A stretch of DNA of 64,000 nt, from the NCBI GenBank assembly GCA_900315105.1, contig OMXX01000002.1, positions 1-64,000 on the forward strand, given 5' to 3'. Source of the stretch: an uncultured Prevotellaceae bacterium (GTDB lineage Bacteria > Bacteroidota > Bacteroidia > Bacteroidales > Bacteroidaceae). The translations under genes and the position numbers were made by a program. This document shows, piece by piece, positions 54,055-61,839 of this stretch (position 1 is the stretch's first letter; every line of letters starts with the position of its first letter). A model generated the notes under the pieces. It did not search any database, was not told the DNA's origin, and was given only the letters and a program-made list of their open reading frames with translations.

Positions 54055-54840
54055 CTATGCAATGAGTTTTTCTATCAAAGACTGAAGATTATCCAGTCTT
54101 AACATGTTCGGTCCATCGGATAATCCCTTGTCCGGATCAGGGTGTACTTCGAAGAAATAGCCCGTTGCCCCGAATGCTTTTGCAGCCATTGCCATCGCAG
54201 GAACAAAGCGACGATCACCGGAAGTACAGCCATTGCCCCCCCCCGGACGCTGAACGCTATGCGTACAATCCATTATCACGCGAGGCACGATCTCAAGCAT
54301 ATCCGGGATATTACGGAAATCCACCACAAGGTTGTTATATCCAAAAGAATTTCCACGCTCCGTCAGCCATACCTCTTGGGTGTTAGCTGATGGGTGTTGG
54401 GTGTTGGCTTTTGCCGTATCAAGAACCTTCTGCACAGGATATTTCATATCAGCGCCACTAAGAAACTGAGCTTTCTTTATATTCACGGTTTTACCCGTCT
54501 TTGCAGCAGCAACGAGAAGATCAGTCTGACGGCAGAGGAACGCCGGAATCTGAATAACATCGACCACCTCCCCTACTGGAGCCGCCTGACAAGACTCGTG
54601 AATATCCGTCAGGATCCTAAGACCATACTTTTCCTTGACATCGGCAAGCATCTGAATGCCACGCTCCATACCGGGACCACGGAAAGAAGTGATACTCGTC
54701 CTGTTCGCCTTGTCAAACGAAGCCTTAAAAATTATATCAGTACCAAGAGCCTTGTTTATCGCCACAATTTTCTGAGCCACCACATCCAGCAGCTCAGAAG
54801 ATTCAATAACACAAGGACCTGCAATAAAAATCGGTTTCAT
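54055..54840 (-). CDS. kdsA: 3-deoxy-8-phosphooctulonate (KDO-8-P) synthase
   Basis: A 261-residue enzyme that condenses arabinose 5-phosphate and phosphoenolpyruvate. It has FIAGPCVIES, FKASFDKANRTS, RILTDIHE, IQIPAFLCRQTDLL, VNIKKAQFLS, ERGNSFGYNNLVVDFR and DCTHSVQ. A 7-bp repeat array (54378-54410) is translated as NTQHPSANTQ, between the QFLSGADM helix and the ERGNSFGY loop. The start is three bases after the nrdG stop. Confidence 0.95.
   Translation of the reverse strand: MKPIFIAGPCVIESSELLDVVAQKIVAINKALGTDIIFKASFDKANRTSITSFRGPGMERGIQMLADVKEKYGLRILTDIHESCQAAPVGEVVDVIQIPAFLCRQTDLLVAAAKTGKTVNIKKAQFLSGADMKYPVQKVLDTAKANTQHPSANTQEVWLTERGNSFGYNNLVVDFRNIPDMLEIVPRVIMDCTHSVQRPGGGNGCTSGDRRFVPAMAMAAKAFGATGYFFEVHPDPDKGLSDGPNMLRLDNLQSLIEKLIA
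54378..54410. repeat. 7-bp array inside kdsA
   Basis: GGGTGTT-type units, about three to four, in the coding strand of kdsA (in frame, coding for NTQ/HPSANTQ-like residues). Confidence 0.8.
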
Positions 54841-54843
54841 ATC

Positions 54844-55317
54844 TCAATTATTATGTTTTTTCCAGAAACGGGAAGTTATATCAACGAGTTTCTTACCATT
54901 CTCCACCCTATACAGGCGCTGATTGGTAGTTTCATGATCAAGACCGCCAAGACGCTGCACATAAGGCCCGACTTTGATGAAATCAAAATTCTTCAGATGA
55001 ATCTCCTTTGAAATATCATGATACCCGCTATACCATGCAGTCTTCAGATGCGGATACGCCAGTTTTATATAAGCTGCAAGTATATCCACCTCGCGAGGCT
55101 CAGCATCACCTCCCATAAAAGCGATACACGTAACATCCTTCCCGTACTCATCAAGCATAGGCTTCAGCGACATCACGTTAAGCGGCATCCCCACGTCATC
55201 CCACAGATATTCGCTATGACACCCCATACAATGACACGGGCAGTTACTTATATTTATGGAGAGAGTGGTCTCATCAGGTATTTCCTGAAAGACCACTCCT
55301 GTATTAACATATTTCAT
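54844..55317 (-). CDS. nrdG: Anaerobic ribonucleotide reductase activating enzyme
   Basis: A 157-residue radical SAM protein with CX3CX2C in NCPCHCMGCHS (Cys positions 1, 5, 8 of the CPCHCMGC stretch), and the later FMGGDAEPREV. It generates the glycyl radical in NrdD under anaerobic conditions. It follows nrdD after 26 bases and precedes kdsA by three. Confidence 0.94.
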   Translation of the reverse strand: MKYVNTGVVFQEIPDETTLSINISNCPCHCMGCHSEYLWDDVGMPLNVMSLKPMLDEYGKDVTCIAFMGGDAEPREVDILAAYIKLAYPHLKTAWYSGYHDISKEIHLKNFDFIKVGPYVQRLGGLDHETTNQRLYRVENGKKLVDITSRFWKKHNN

Positions 55318-55343
55318 TTATGTGGTTGAAATCTCCTTTTTTA

Positions 55344-57449
55344 TTATACGGTCATCTTCTTAGGACCTGCATAGTAGCGGCGGCTTGCCTCTTCCTGACG
55401 TGCCTGAGAGAAGTTGCTTACACGCTTCAGATAACCGATGATACGAGTCATGTAGTCAACATTCTTTGAATGACACTTAGGACACTCATGCAGATAACGC
55501 TTGTCTATGCATCCGCACTCGTTACAGATCGTGTTAGGAATATTGAATGTGAAGTAGTTACAGCCCTCATTAGCAGCAACCTTCAGCAACTGCATATACT
55601 GAGCCTTAGAGAGATGCTCCTCAAGGTTCATGTGCAGAGCGCTACCACCAGTAAGATGCTCGATATAAGGAGCGCCATGAAGCTTGAACTTATCCATGAT
55701 GTTCAGGCTCTCATCCTCTACAACATAGAAATATGAGTTGTAGCAGTCGCGTGGCACGAAATAACCATCCTCACGATCCCACTTTGCATGCTTAACACCT
55801 ACGTTCTCAGCAGGAATCATCTCACAGTTGAACAGAACGTCCTTTGTGCGATACTGCTTGTTGAGCTTCTCAACGATAGAGAGAACACCCTGAACAAACT
55901 CCTTGTACTTGTCGTTTGGAGTAATCTCAAGTCCCATGAACTCAGCAGCCTCAACAAGTCCGTTGACACCGATTGTGAGATACTGACGGCTCATATTGAT
56001 ATAACCAGAATCAAACAGAGGAAGCATACCATGCTCCTGAAGATCCTTCAAGTTCTCATTATAGGCAAGCTGAACCTTATGGCAGAGATCGATAACCTCC
56101 TCAAGATACTGCTTGTAGTCCTTGCCGTTGTTCACAGCATACTGAATACAGCGGTTGAGGTTTACTGTAAGAACTGACTTTGAACCTGTACTTACACCAC
56201 CAGCACCAAGTGTATAAGAGAAGCCATTGTCCTGAATCTCGTTACGCAGACGGCAGCAAGAAGACAGAGAATCGGCATTATCACTCATGTAGGTGAAGAA
56301 TGAATGACCCTCAGCGTACATCTCTGCAGCAAACTCACCCCACTCCTTGTCACGGCACTCGCCATTGTCGGCAAGAAGAGCCATTGTCTCAACAGGGAAT
56401 GTGAGAACAGTCTTTGTACGCTCCTTGTTGAACCACTTCATGAAACGCTTCTGCAACCAAGAGAGGCTGTTCCAGTCAGGCTGTGTCCCGTCTGGGAAGT
56501 AGAAATTACCGAAGAGTGACTCGAAATAGTACTTGTCATAGTAAGCCACGTTCCAGAATACTGCCTGGAAGTTACGGGCACCTGTTGGCTGGTTGATAGA
56601 ATATACAATCTGCTCAAAGCAGTCTGTTATCACCTTATCTATAGTACGCTGACGAAGTGAGAGGTCAACAACCTTGTCTGGATTCTTCCAATAATCTGCA
56701 CCATACTCCTTACCGATGAAGTAGTTAAGATACATCAGGAACTCTGGAGTAGCGCAAGCACCGGAGAGCATTGAGCTGACAATGAACACCATATTTACGA
56801 AGCCACCGCAGAAGCTCTTCAAGTTTGTCGGAGCAGTAGAATTTCCACCAATGCCAGTAGTGCCGCCAATGAGCCAAGGATACATGGTTATTGAAGCACA
56901 ATAAGGCGCAATGGAAGTCTCATCATTCTTATATATAAAATGGTGAGTCAGAAGGTCGATATACTTGTCCGCAAGTTCCTTGCCGTACATCTTTTTCATT
57001 CTATCCGTCAACAGACGACGGTTCAAGCGAATGAAGTTAGATTTTGGCAACTCGCCGATAAGAGTTGCAATATTTTTATGCTCGACGTTTGCGTTTGCGT
57101 CAAACTTTGAACCAGTTGCTGCATTGGCAGCTTCCATATATGAAGTAAGGAAATTCAGCTTGTCAAGGGTTTCACGATCCTCTGTATGACTCTGACGATA
57201 GAGCATGAAAGCCTTGGCAACACTAAAGTAGCCTTCCTTCATGAGCGCAATCTCAACCTGATTCTGGATATCCTCCACCTTGATATCATCTTTAATATCC
57301 AAGTGACTGATAATCTTTGAGATAGATCCAATACTATAGGTCTCACCAACAGCCTCGAAAGCCTTGATTATGGCCGTCATTATCTTATCCAGAGAGAACT
57401 GGTCGCGTGAACCGTCACGCTTGAGGATGGTAAAATTCTGAAATTCCAT
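55344..57449 (-). CDS. nrdD: Anaerobic ribonucleoside-triphosphate reductase
   Basis: A 701-residue class III reductase. The N-terminal ATP-cone (ILKRDGSRDQFSLDKI, residues ~8-95) gives allosteric control. The C-terminus has a zinc site (CNECGCIDK...CPKCHS) and the glycyl-radical region RIIGYLKRVSNFSQ. It reduces ribonucleotides in anaerobic growth and needs NrdG. It is transcribed from a promoter at 57655-57686 with a ~199-nt leader that holds three hairpin units. Confidence 0.96.
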   Translation of the reverse strand: MEFQNFTILKRDGSRDQFSLDKIMTAIIKAFEAVGETYSIGSISKIISHLDIKDDIKVEDIQNQVEIALMKEGYFSVAKAFMLYRQSHTEDRETLDKLNFLTSYMEAANAATGSKFDANANVEHKNIATLIGELPKSNFIRLNRRLLTDRMKKMYGKELADKYIDLLTHHFIYKNDETSIAPYCASITMYPWLIGGTTGIGGNSTAPTNLKSFCGGFVNMVFIVSSMLSGACATPEFLMYLNYFIGKEYGADYWKNPDKVVDLSLRQRTIDKVITDCFEQIVYSINQPTGARNFQAVFWNVAYYDKYYFESLFGNFYFPDGTQPDWNSLSWLQKRFMKWFNKERTKTVLTFPVETMALLADNGECRDKEWGEFAAEMYAEGHSFFTYMSDNADSLSSCCRLRNEIQDNGFSYTLGAGGVSTGSKSVLTVNLNRCIQYAVNNGKDYKQYLEEVIDLCHKVQLAYNENLKDLQEHGMLPLFDSGYINMSRQYLTIGVNGLVEAAEFMGLEITPNDKYKEFVQGVLSIVEKLNKQYRTKDVLFNCEMIPAENVGVKHAKWDREDGYFVPRDCYNSYFYVVEDESLNIMDKFKLHGAPYIEHLTGGSALHMNLEEHLSKAQYMQLLKVAANEGCNYFTFNIPNTICNECGCIDKRYLHECPKCHSKNVDYMTRIIGYLKRVSNFSQARQEEASRRYYAGPKKMTV

Positions 57450-57533
57450 TGCTTTTGCTAAGTTTATATTAATTGCTGTATTCTATAATTATATGTTTAT
57501 TATTTAGGTGTAATTTTCAACTACTTATCCCGC

Positions 57534-57647
57534 AAAAAGTTGTCCGTTTTGGAAAACTTTTCTCCAACAGGAAAAGAAAAAGTTATCCGTTTTTGAAAAC
57601 TTTTCTCACCTTCCATGCTACGAAAGTTTTCCGTTTGGGATTTTTTT
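57534..57647 (-). promoter_or_regulatory. Three tandem hairpin units in the nrdD leader
   Basis: On the minus strand each unit reads about GAGAAAAGTTTTC-n-AAAACGGA-n-AACTTTTT. The AAAAGTT/AACTTTT ends can pair, with a small TCC/GGA stem inside. The units are at 57534-57563, 57576-57607 and 57621-57647; their CCG cores are 43 and 44 bp apart. The promoter-distal unit is the best conserved. No named riboswitch or NrdR box was recognised. Confidence 0.65.
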
Positions 57648-57654
57648 CTGTGTG

Positions 57655-57686
57655 CAAAGGTAATATTTTTTTTCTCAAATTCCAAA
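57655..57686 (-). promoter_or_regulatory. nrdD promoter, TTTG-N20-TACCTTTG
   Basis: Minus strand TTTG at 57683-57686 and TACCTTTG at 57655-57662, spacing 20. It is the cleanest promoter in the right half of the window. Confidence 0.82.
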
Positions 57687-58154
57687 AGATTTTCCAATTA
57701 TTTTTTCACTATTTTTCGGGCAAAAAACACGCGAAAATCATAAATCATAACTTATCAACAACTTACGTATTTTTACATAAAGAAAAAGTTTATATTGCAC
57801 AAAATCACACATTAAAAAACCTTAAAAATGCCTAATTTTTCATGTCTTGCAAACCCTTGCAATCAATAATATCACGAAGCCTATACCATCCCCCTAACCA
57901 CAGCATGTCAGAAGCCTATTTCCCTACCCCTTTTCCTGCTCGTGCCAATTTCCCTCACATATCATTTTTGTCTTCACCCGATTATTTTACCACTTTTTCT
58001 TGCCAATTCTTAGTTTTTCCATTATACCATAAACCTTTTTCGCAGTTCCGATGTAAGTCCGATGCAAGTCCGTTGTAAGTCCCATCTAAGTCCCATTTTT
58101 CAATAGGCGAAACACAGGTGTTATTTGTAGGATGTATATGATTTACAAACAAAC
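57687..58154. other. Intergenic region without genes
   Basis: AT-rich, with many C-rich pyrimidine tracts. It holds the 11-bp array at 58046-58096. A 78-codon ORF (57842-58078) runs into the array and does not look protein-like. Confidence 0.65.
58046..58096. repeat. 11-bp periodic array
   Basis: GATGTAAGTCC, GATGCAAGTCC, GTTGTAAGTCC and CATCTAAGTCC. CG/CA anchors lie at 58050, 58061 and 58072 and the series continues 11 bp apart. It lies downstream of hicB. Confidence 0.85.
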
Positions 58155-58184
58155 AGGAGGGCACCTCTTGCGAGATGCCCTCCT
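58155..58184 (-). terminator. Terminator after hicAB; repeat copy 1
   Basis: Full hairpin AGGAGGGCA.CTC/GAG.TGCCCTCCT. 58162-58184 is identical (23 bp) to 58930-58952. Confidence 0.8.
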
Positions 58185-58207
58185 ATTCTATATTTGTAAT
58201 ATACCAA

Positions 58208-58546
58208 CTATAACATAGCCGCAATTTGATGTTCAAGGGCATTCTTTATGAAGGAATTAATAGACTGACCTGTTTGCTTGGCAAGAAAAGCCACACGACT
58301 ATGCGTCTCAGGTGATATTCTGATATTCAGAGTACCAGTATAGCTCTTATGCGCCTCTATACCCTCTTCTTCGCAATAAGCGAGATAATCATCAACAGCC
58401 TCATGAAAAGCATTAGTGAGCTCAGAAACACTTTCTCCTTCAAAATTCACAAGACCATCAATACCCTCTATCTTTCCAAAGAAAACACCATCTTTCTCTG
58501 AAAAGTTAACTGAGCCAAGGAAATCCTTATATTTTAATGTATTCAT
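58208..58546 (-). CDS. hicB: HicB-family antitoxin
   Basis: A 112-residue protein. The N-terminal part is a HicB RNase-H-like partial fold (GSVNFSEKDGVFFGKIEGI, LTNAFHEAVDDYLAYCEE) and the C-terminal part a ribbon-helix-helix DNA-binding segment (GTLNIRISPETHSRVAFLAKQTGQSINSFI). It should bind HicA and the operon's own operator. It lies 13 bases downstream of hicA; toxin first is the usual hicAB order. Confidence 0.92.
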   Translation of the reverse strand: MNTLKYKDFLGSVNFSEKDGVFFGKIEGIDGLVNFEGESVSELTNAFHEAVDDYLAYCEEEGIEAHKSYTGTLNIRISPETHSRVAFLAKQTGQSINSFIKNALEHQIAAML

Positions 58547-58559
58547 TTTGTACGTTATT

Positions 58560-58820
58560 TTAAATTTTACCTTTATCTTGCAGTTCCTTAAGAATCTGCT
58601 TCATCGCATATTCCTTTATAATATTACCAGGATGAGGACGATGTATCATTATAGGATGCCCATCAACATCTTTATATATTATCCTCGAGCCAGAAGTCTT
58701 TCCTTTGTTTGATTTCACATAACCAATACTGGTCAAAAGATGGTCAAGTTCATCAAAAGTGAAATCCGAAGGCAAAGACAAGAACCTCTTTCGGAGTTTA
58801 TCTTTTGTTCCCATAGGCAT
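58560..58820 (-). CDS. hicA: HicA-family mRNA interferase toxin
   Basis: An 86-residue protein of the YcfA/HicA dsRNA-binding-like fold: FTFDELDHLLTSIGYVKSN, KGKTSGSRIIYKD, then HRPHPGNIIKEYAMKQIL. HicA toxins cleave mRNA. The His usually following the Gly-Ser (GSH) is Arg here (GSR), as in a known subgroup of HicA-like proteins, so activity cannot be assumed. The start could be MPMGTKD or MGTKDKL, two codons on. Confidence 0.88.
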   Translation of the reverse strand: MPMGTKDKLRKRFLSLPSDFTFDELDHLLTSIGYVKSNKGKTSGSRIIYKDVDGHPIMIHRPHPGNIIKEYAMKQILKELQDKGKI

Positions 58821-58832
58821 TTACGTATTTTA

Positions 58833-58871
58833 TTGGTTACAAAGGTAACTATTTTTTAGTTACAAACCAAA
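58833..58871 (-). promoter_or_regulatory. hicAB promoter overlapped by an inverted-repeat operator
   Basis: Minus strand TTTG (58868-58871), N20, TACCTTTG (58840-58847). The inverted pair TTGGTT...GTAACTA / TAGTTAC...AACCAA (58833-58870) covers both boxes, as expected for autoregulation by HicB. Confidence 0.72.
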
Positions 58872-58929
58872 TAATAAAGTAAAAAAAAGCAATTCTTTAA
58901 CGAAATCATAAAAAAAACACGAAAGAGAA

Positions 58930-58952
58930 CACCTCTTGCGAGATGCCCTCCT
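58930..58952 (-). repeat. 23-bp direct repeat copy 2 (degenerate terminator)
   Basis: CACCTCTTGCGAGATGCCC plus TCCT, identical to 58162-58184. The outer left arm of the hairpin is missing here, so the stem is short. It lies downstream of the gene ending at 58982. Confidence 0.85.
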
Positions 58953-58981
58953 TATTATATTATATAACGTGAGTTCTTAAT

Positions 58982-60217
58982 CTATCTCACTAATTCAATT
59001 TCCTTACTGCCGTTTTCCCAGCCAAAGCCGGTGAATGAAACGCTACCGCTATCTGCAGTCACAGAAACGACGAAGTTATGGATAACTTTCTGTCCATTAT
59101 CGTCACACAGCACCTTTACACTACGGAACCTTGCGACAATCTGTCCCAAAGCATTCTTCTTTGTGCTCGTCACAGGACCAACCCATGCCTGCTTTGGGGT
59201 GCCCCAGAAAGCGCGATGAGCCTTAACTGCATTAATAGCCTTCTGCTCCAAGCTCGCATTGGCACTTGCAGGCATCTTACCATACTTACCCTCTTTTGCC
59301 AACTGCTTATAGGCTATCTGCATTCCCATAGCCTGCTTCATATTGGAATTTCCGTTAGTATCTGCCTTTATAGCTGCAAGATTCAAGGCTGGGTATTTTG
59401 ACTTATATTCCCCAGACATAGAGCCGAACAACTCGTTAAGTCCCTTCTCCACGCTCTTCCACTCACTCTCCGTACCGTCAATTTTGTCTAAGACAATCTG
59501 CATATAGGTATAAGCCATATCGAAGAAGGCAGCACGGGCAACAGGATCGCTAAAGCTGAGACCACGATCTATGATGAACTGTGTCTGCTGCAAGCGGATA
59601 GTCTTGTCAGAAGTGGCAACGCCAGGCATTCCCTTCCAAGCCTCCTGCTTGAAGTCCCATATCATAGCATCTATGTCTTTCTTTGACTGCTTTGTCTTCC
59701 ATGTGTCAGGACCAAGACCGAGGTCTATACGAGCATCAATAACGAAGTTAAGAGGCTGTTTAGCCGACATAAGCTCACAGAATGACTTATAATCCAAGCC
59801 CTTATAGCCATTCTTCATAGAGTTCTGCATCTGAGAGGCACAGTACTCGGAATAGCCAATGATGTTATTGATGTCGCCATCAACAGTCCAACTGCATTGT
59901 TTCGCATTCTTAAACTCGTATTTAGGCACAAAGTTACTCTGGTTTGAACTACTGCTCTGAGCTGCAGAATTATTGTCGCTACTTTCACTAACGCTACTAA
60001 CAGTAGTAGTTGTGTTCGTAGGTTCGCTAACGGTAGTCTCTGTCTGCTGGCTCACCGTACTCTTCGTGTCATTAGTAATATTGTTCACAGTTTCCTTGGC
60101 TGCTTTCTTAACTTTGTTAGCCAATCCCTTCAAGTTACCGAACTGTGCATCAGCCACGTTGCTGAATGCGAACATGGCAAAGAGTGCCATGACAGAAATC
60201 TTCATTAAATGTCTCAT
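58982..60217 (-). CDS. Exported protein of unknown function
   Basis: A 411-residue protein with a signal peptide (MRHLMKISVMALFAMFAFS), a Ser/Thr/Asn-rich linker (residues ~40-90, runs of TTTTVSS and SSSNQS) and a larger folded domain (WTVDGDINNIIGYSEYCA, LDYKSFCELM, NAVKAHRAFWGTPKQAWVG) ending with beta-strands. No family was recognised. An ATG six codons upstream and another four codons downstream are also possible. Single gene; promoter at 60283-60314. Confidence 0.78.
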   Translation of the reverse strand: MRHLMKISVMALFAMFAFSNVADAQFGNLKGLANKVKKAAKETVNNITNDTKSTVSQQTETTVSEPTNTTTTVSSVSESSDNNSAAQSSSSNQSNFVPKYEFKNAKQCSWTVDGDINNIIGYSEYCASQMQNSMKNGYKGLDYKSFCELMSAKQPLNFVIDARIDLGLGPDTWKTKQSKKDIDAMIWDFKQEAWKGMPGVATSDKTIRLQQTQFIIDRGLSFSDPVARAAFFDMAYTYMQIVLDKIDGTESEWKSVEKGLNELFGSMSGEYKSKYPALNLAAIKADTNGNSNMKQAMGMQIAYKQLAKEGKYGKMPASANASLEQKAINAVKAHRAFWGTPKQAWVGPVTSTKKNALGQIVARFRSVKVLCDDNGQKVIHNFVVSVTADSGSVSFTGFGWENGSKEIELVR

Positions 60218-60282
60218 GTCTTCTATTTTTTGCAATTGGTTTTAGTAAGATTTATAAAATCACGATATTTAAAAATCACTTG

Positions 60283-60314
60283 CAAAAGTAATCAAAATTT
60301 CTGAAACCGCCAAA
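60283..60314 (-). promoter_or_regulatory. Promoter of the 58982-60217 gene, TTTG-N20-TACTTTTG
   Basis: Minus strand TTTG at 60311-60314, TACTTTTG at 60283-60290. Confidence 0.72.
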
Positions 60315-60372
60315 CAAATGCACAAAAAAAATATTTTTTACTTTTTAGAGTAAAGAGAAAGCGGTAAATACG

Positions 60373-60403
60373 AAAAAAGACAGTCCTTTTATCTCAGACT
60401 GCC
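60373..60403 (-). terminator. Terminator downstream of queF
   Basis: On the minus strand AGGCAGTC/GACTGTCT stem with one G-T pair, followed by six T's. It lies beyond the 11-bp array. Confidence 0.65.
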
Positions 60404-60430
60404 TTTTTCATACCTTGTTTTTATCTTTTT

Positions 60431-60574
60431 TCGGCCTTTTTCCGACCTTCGTTATTCCTCCGTTACAGGTTCGCTTCTCCTTCGCTCTTCCTCCGCTCTT
60501 CCTCCGTACCAAAGTCGGTGCAAAGTCGGTGCAAAGTCGGTGGAGAAGCGATTTTATAGCGAAGGATCAACGAG
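60431..60574. repeat. Longest 11-bp CG-phased array
   Basis: The G of CG falls at 60451, 60462, 60473 and so on without a break to 60572 (12 CGs exactly 11 bp apart), although the nine intervening bases change. The first part is pyrimidine-rich (CTCTTCCTCCG), the second purine-rich (GTGCAAAGTCG, GTGGAGAAGCG). Confidence 0.92.
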
Positions 60575-60610
60575 TTTGCTTAAGAGGAGCACAAGAGTTA
60601 TAACGGGAAA

Positions 60611-61072
60611 TTAATGGTTCATAAACCTATGCTCTGCAAGCTTCTCGTATTTTGTGCCCGGACGACCGTAGTTGGCGTATGGATAGATGCTTATACCGCC
60701 ACGTGGGGTGAAGATACCCGTCACCTCTATATATTTAGGATCCATGAGACGGATAAGGTCCTTCATAATGATATTGACGCAATCCTCATGGAAGTCACCA
60801 TGATTGCGGAAAGAGAAGAGATAGAGTTTCAGACTCTTGCTCTCCACCATCTTCACATCGGGCACATACTGTATCTTTATCTCTGCAAAGTCAGGCTGTC
60901 CGGTAATAGGACATAGAGATGTGAACTCCGGACAGTTGAACAATACCCAGTAGTCATTCTCAGGATGCTTGTTCTCAAATGCCTCAAGTACCTCTGGAGC
61001 ATAGTCCTGACGATATTCAGTCTTCTTACCAAGAGACTGAAGGTTATCATTTTCGCGATTTGCCATAAACAC
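60611..61072 (-). CDS. queF: NADPH-dependent 7-cyano-7-deazaguanine (preQ0) reductase
   Basis: A 153-residue short QueF with the catalytic Cys in [16 protein letters not shown], the [15 protein letters not shown] motif typical of QueF, and HEDC. It reduces the nitrile of preQ0 to preQ1. With the transporter upstream (21-base gap) it suggests uptake of preQ0 or a related precursor and its reduction; queA at the left end would act later. Confidence 0.95.
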   Translation of the reverse strand: MFMANRENDNLQSLGKKTEYRQDYAPEVLEAFENKHPENDYWVLFNCPEFTSLCPITGQPDFAEIKIQYVPDVKMVESKSLKLYLFSFRNHGDFHEDCVNIIMKDLIRLMDPKYIEVTGIFTPRGGISIYPYANYGRPGTKYEKLAEHRFMNH

Positions 61073-61093
61073 TCAATTGAAAATTATTACACT

Positions 61094-61783
61094 CTACACA
61101 TTGAAGATCTTAAAGACGTTATATTTCTCCCCTGTGTCATATACATCTTCCTGTTCATGTTTCTTCACCCATCCTACGACACGTATAGTAACAGGAAGCA
61201 CGATAATCTCATAGACAGTCTTCAGACATACCTGAGCAAGCATAAGCCAAGGGAGCTCGTCAGAAGGGACAACTCCACCTAATGCAAGAGGGAAGAAGAT
61301 AATTGAGTCAATACCCTCACCAAACACGGTACTGAGAATAGCACGAAGTGAGAAATTCTTTCCTGCATCGCGTACCTTCATCTTGCTCATCACGTATGCA
61401 TTAACGAAAGAACCGGCAAGGAAAGCCACAAACGATGCTGCAGCAATTCGGGGAGCAAGTCCGAATATATTGTGGAAACCTTCATCACCCGTCCAATACT
61501 CAGCACCAGGCAGCCAATCACACAACGCACCTACTGCGACAAAGAAGAAATTCATGAGGAAGCCAAGCCAGATAAGAAGTCTCGCCTTACGGAATCCCCA
61601 CACCTCACACACCACATCATTAATGATATAGGAGATTGGGAAGACGATAACGCCACCAGTCTGGCTGTGACCGAAAAAAGCTATCTGCTTTGTCTCAAAT
61701 ACGTTAGACGCAATGAGACATACACAAAAGAGCACGCTGAAAAGCAGGAAAAGCACGCTCACCTGAGATGATTTCTTATTCAT
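61094..61783 (-). CDS. Queuosine precursor transporter (YhhQ/QPTR family)
   Basis: A 229-residue protein with about six TM helices, SNVFETKQIAFFG, the VFPISYIINDVVCEVWGFRKAR motif (VFPISYIINDVVCEV) and EGIDSIIFFPLAL. The family imports preQ0/preQ1-type bases. The frame extends 14 codons to an ATG at 61825, but MNKKSSQ at 61783 is a better start before the first TM helix. It is probably in one transcript with queF. Confidence 0.92.
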   Translation of the reverse strand: MNKKSSQVSVLFLLFSVLFCVCLIASNVFETKQIAFFGHSQTGGVIVFPISYIINDVVCEVWGFRKARLLIWLGFLMNFFFVAVGALCDWLPGAEYWTGDEGFHNIFGLAPRIAAASFVAFLAGSFVNAYVMSKMKVRDAGKNFSLRAILSTVFGEGIDSIIFFPLALGGVVPSDELPWLMLAQVCLKTVYEIIVLPVTIRVVGWVKKHEQEDVYDTGEKYNVFKIFNV

Positions 61784-61839
61784 TTCCTTGTTTTTTAAGA
61801 GGTTACCAAGCACTCTGAAAGCCATTTACAATGGCTTTA

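Noticed and set aside
57449..57662. Cobalamin or other known riboswitch before nrdD
   Set aside because: No conserved box of a known riboswitch class was recognised; the units are simple repeats.
57842..58078. 78-codon plus-strand ORF in the nrdD-hicB gap
   Set aside because: No promoter or family likeness, and it ends inside an 11-bp array.
60415..60603. 62-codon plus-strand ORF at the queF 3' side
   Set aside because: Coded by the CG-phased array itself.
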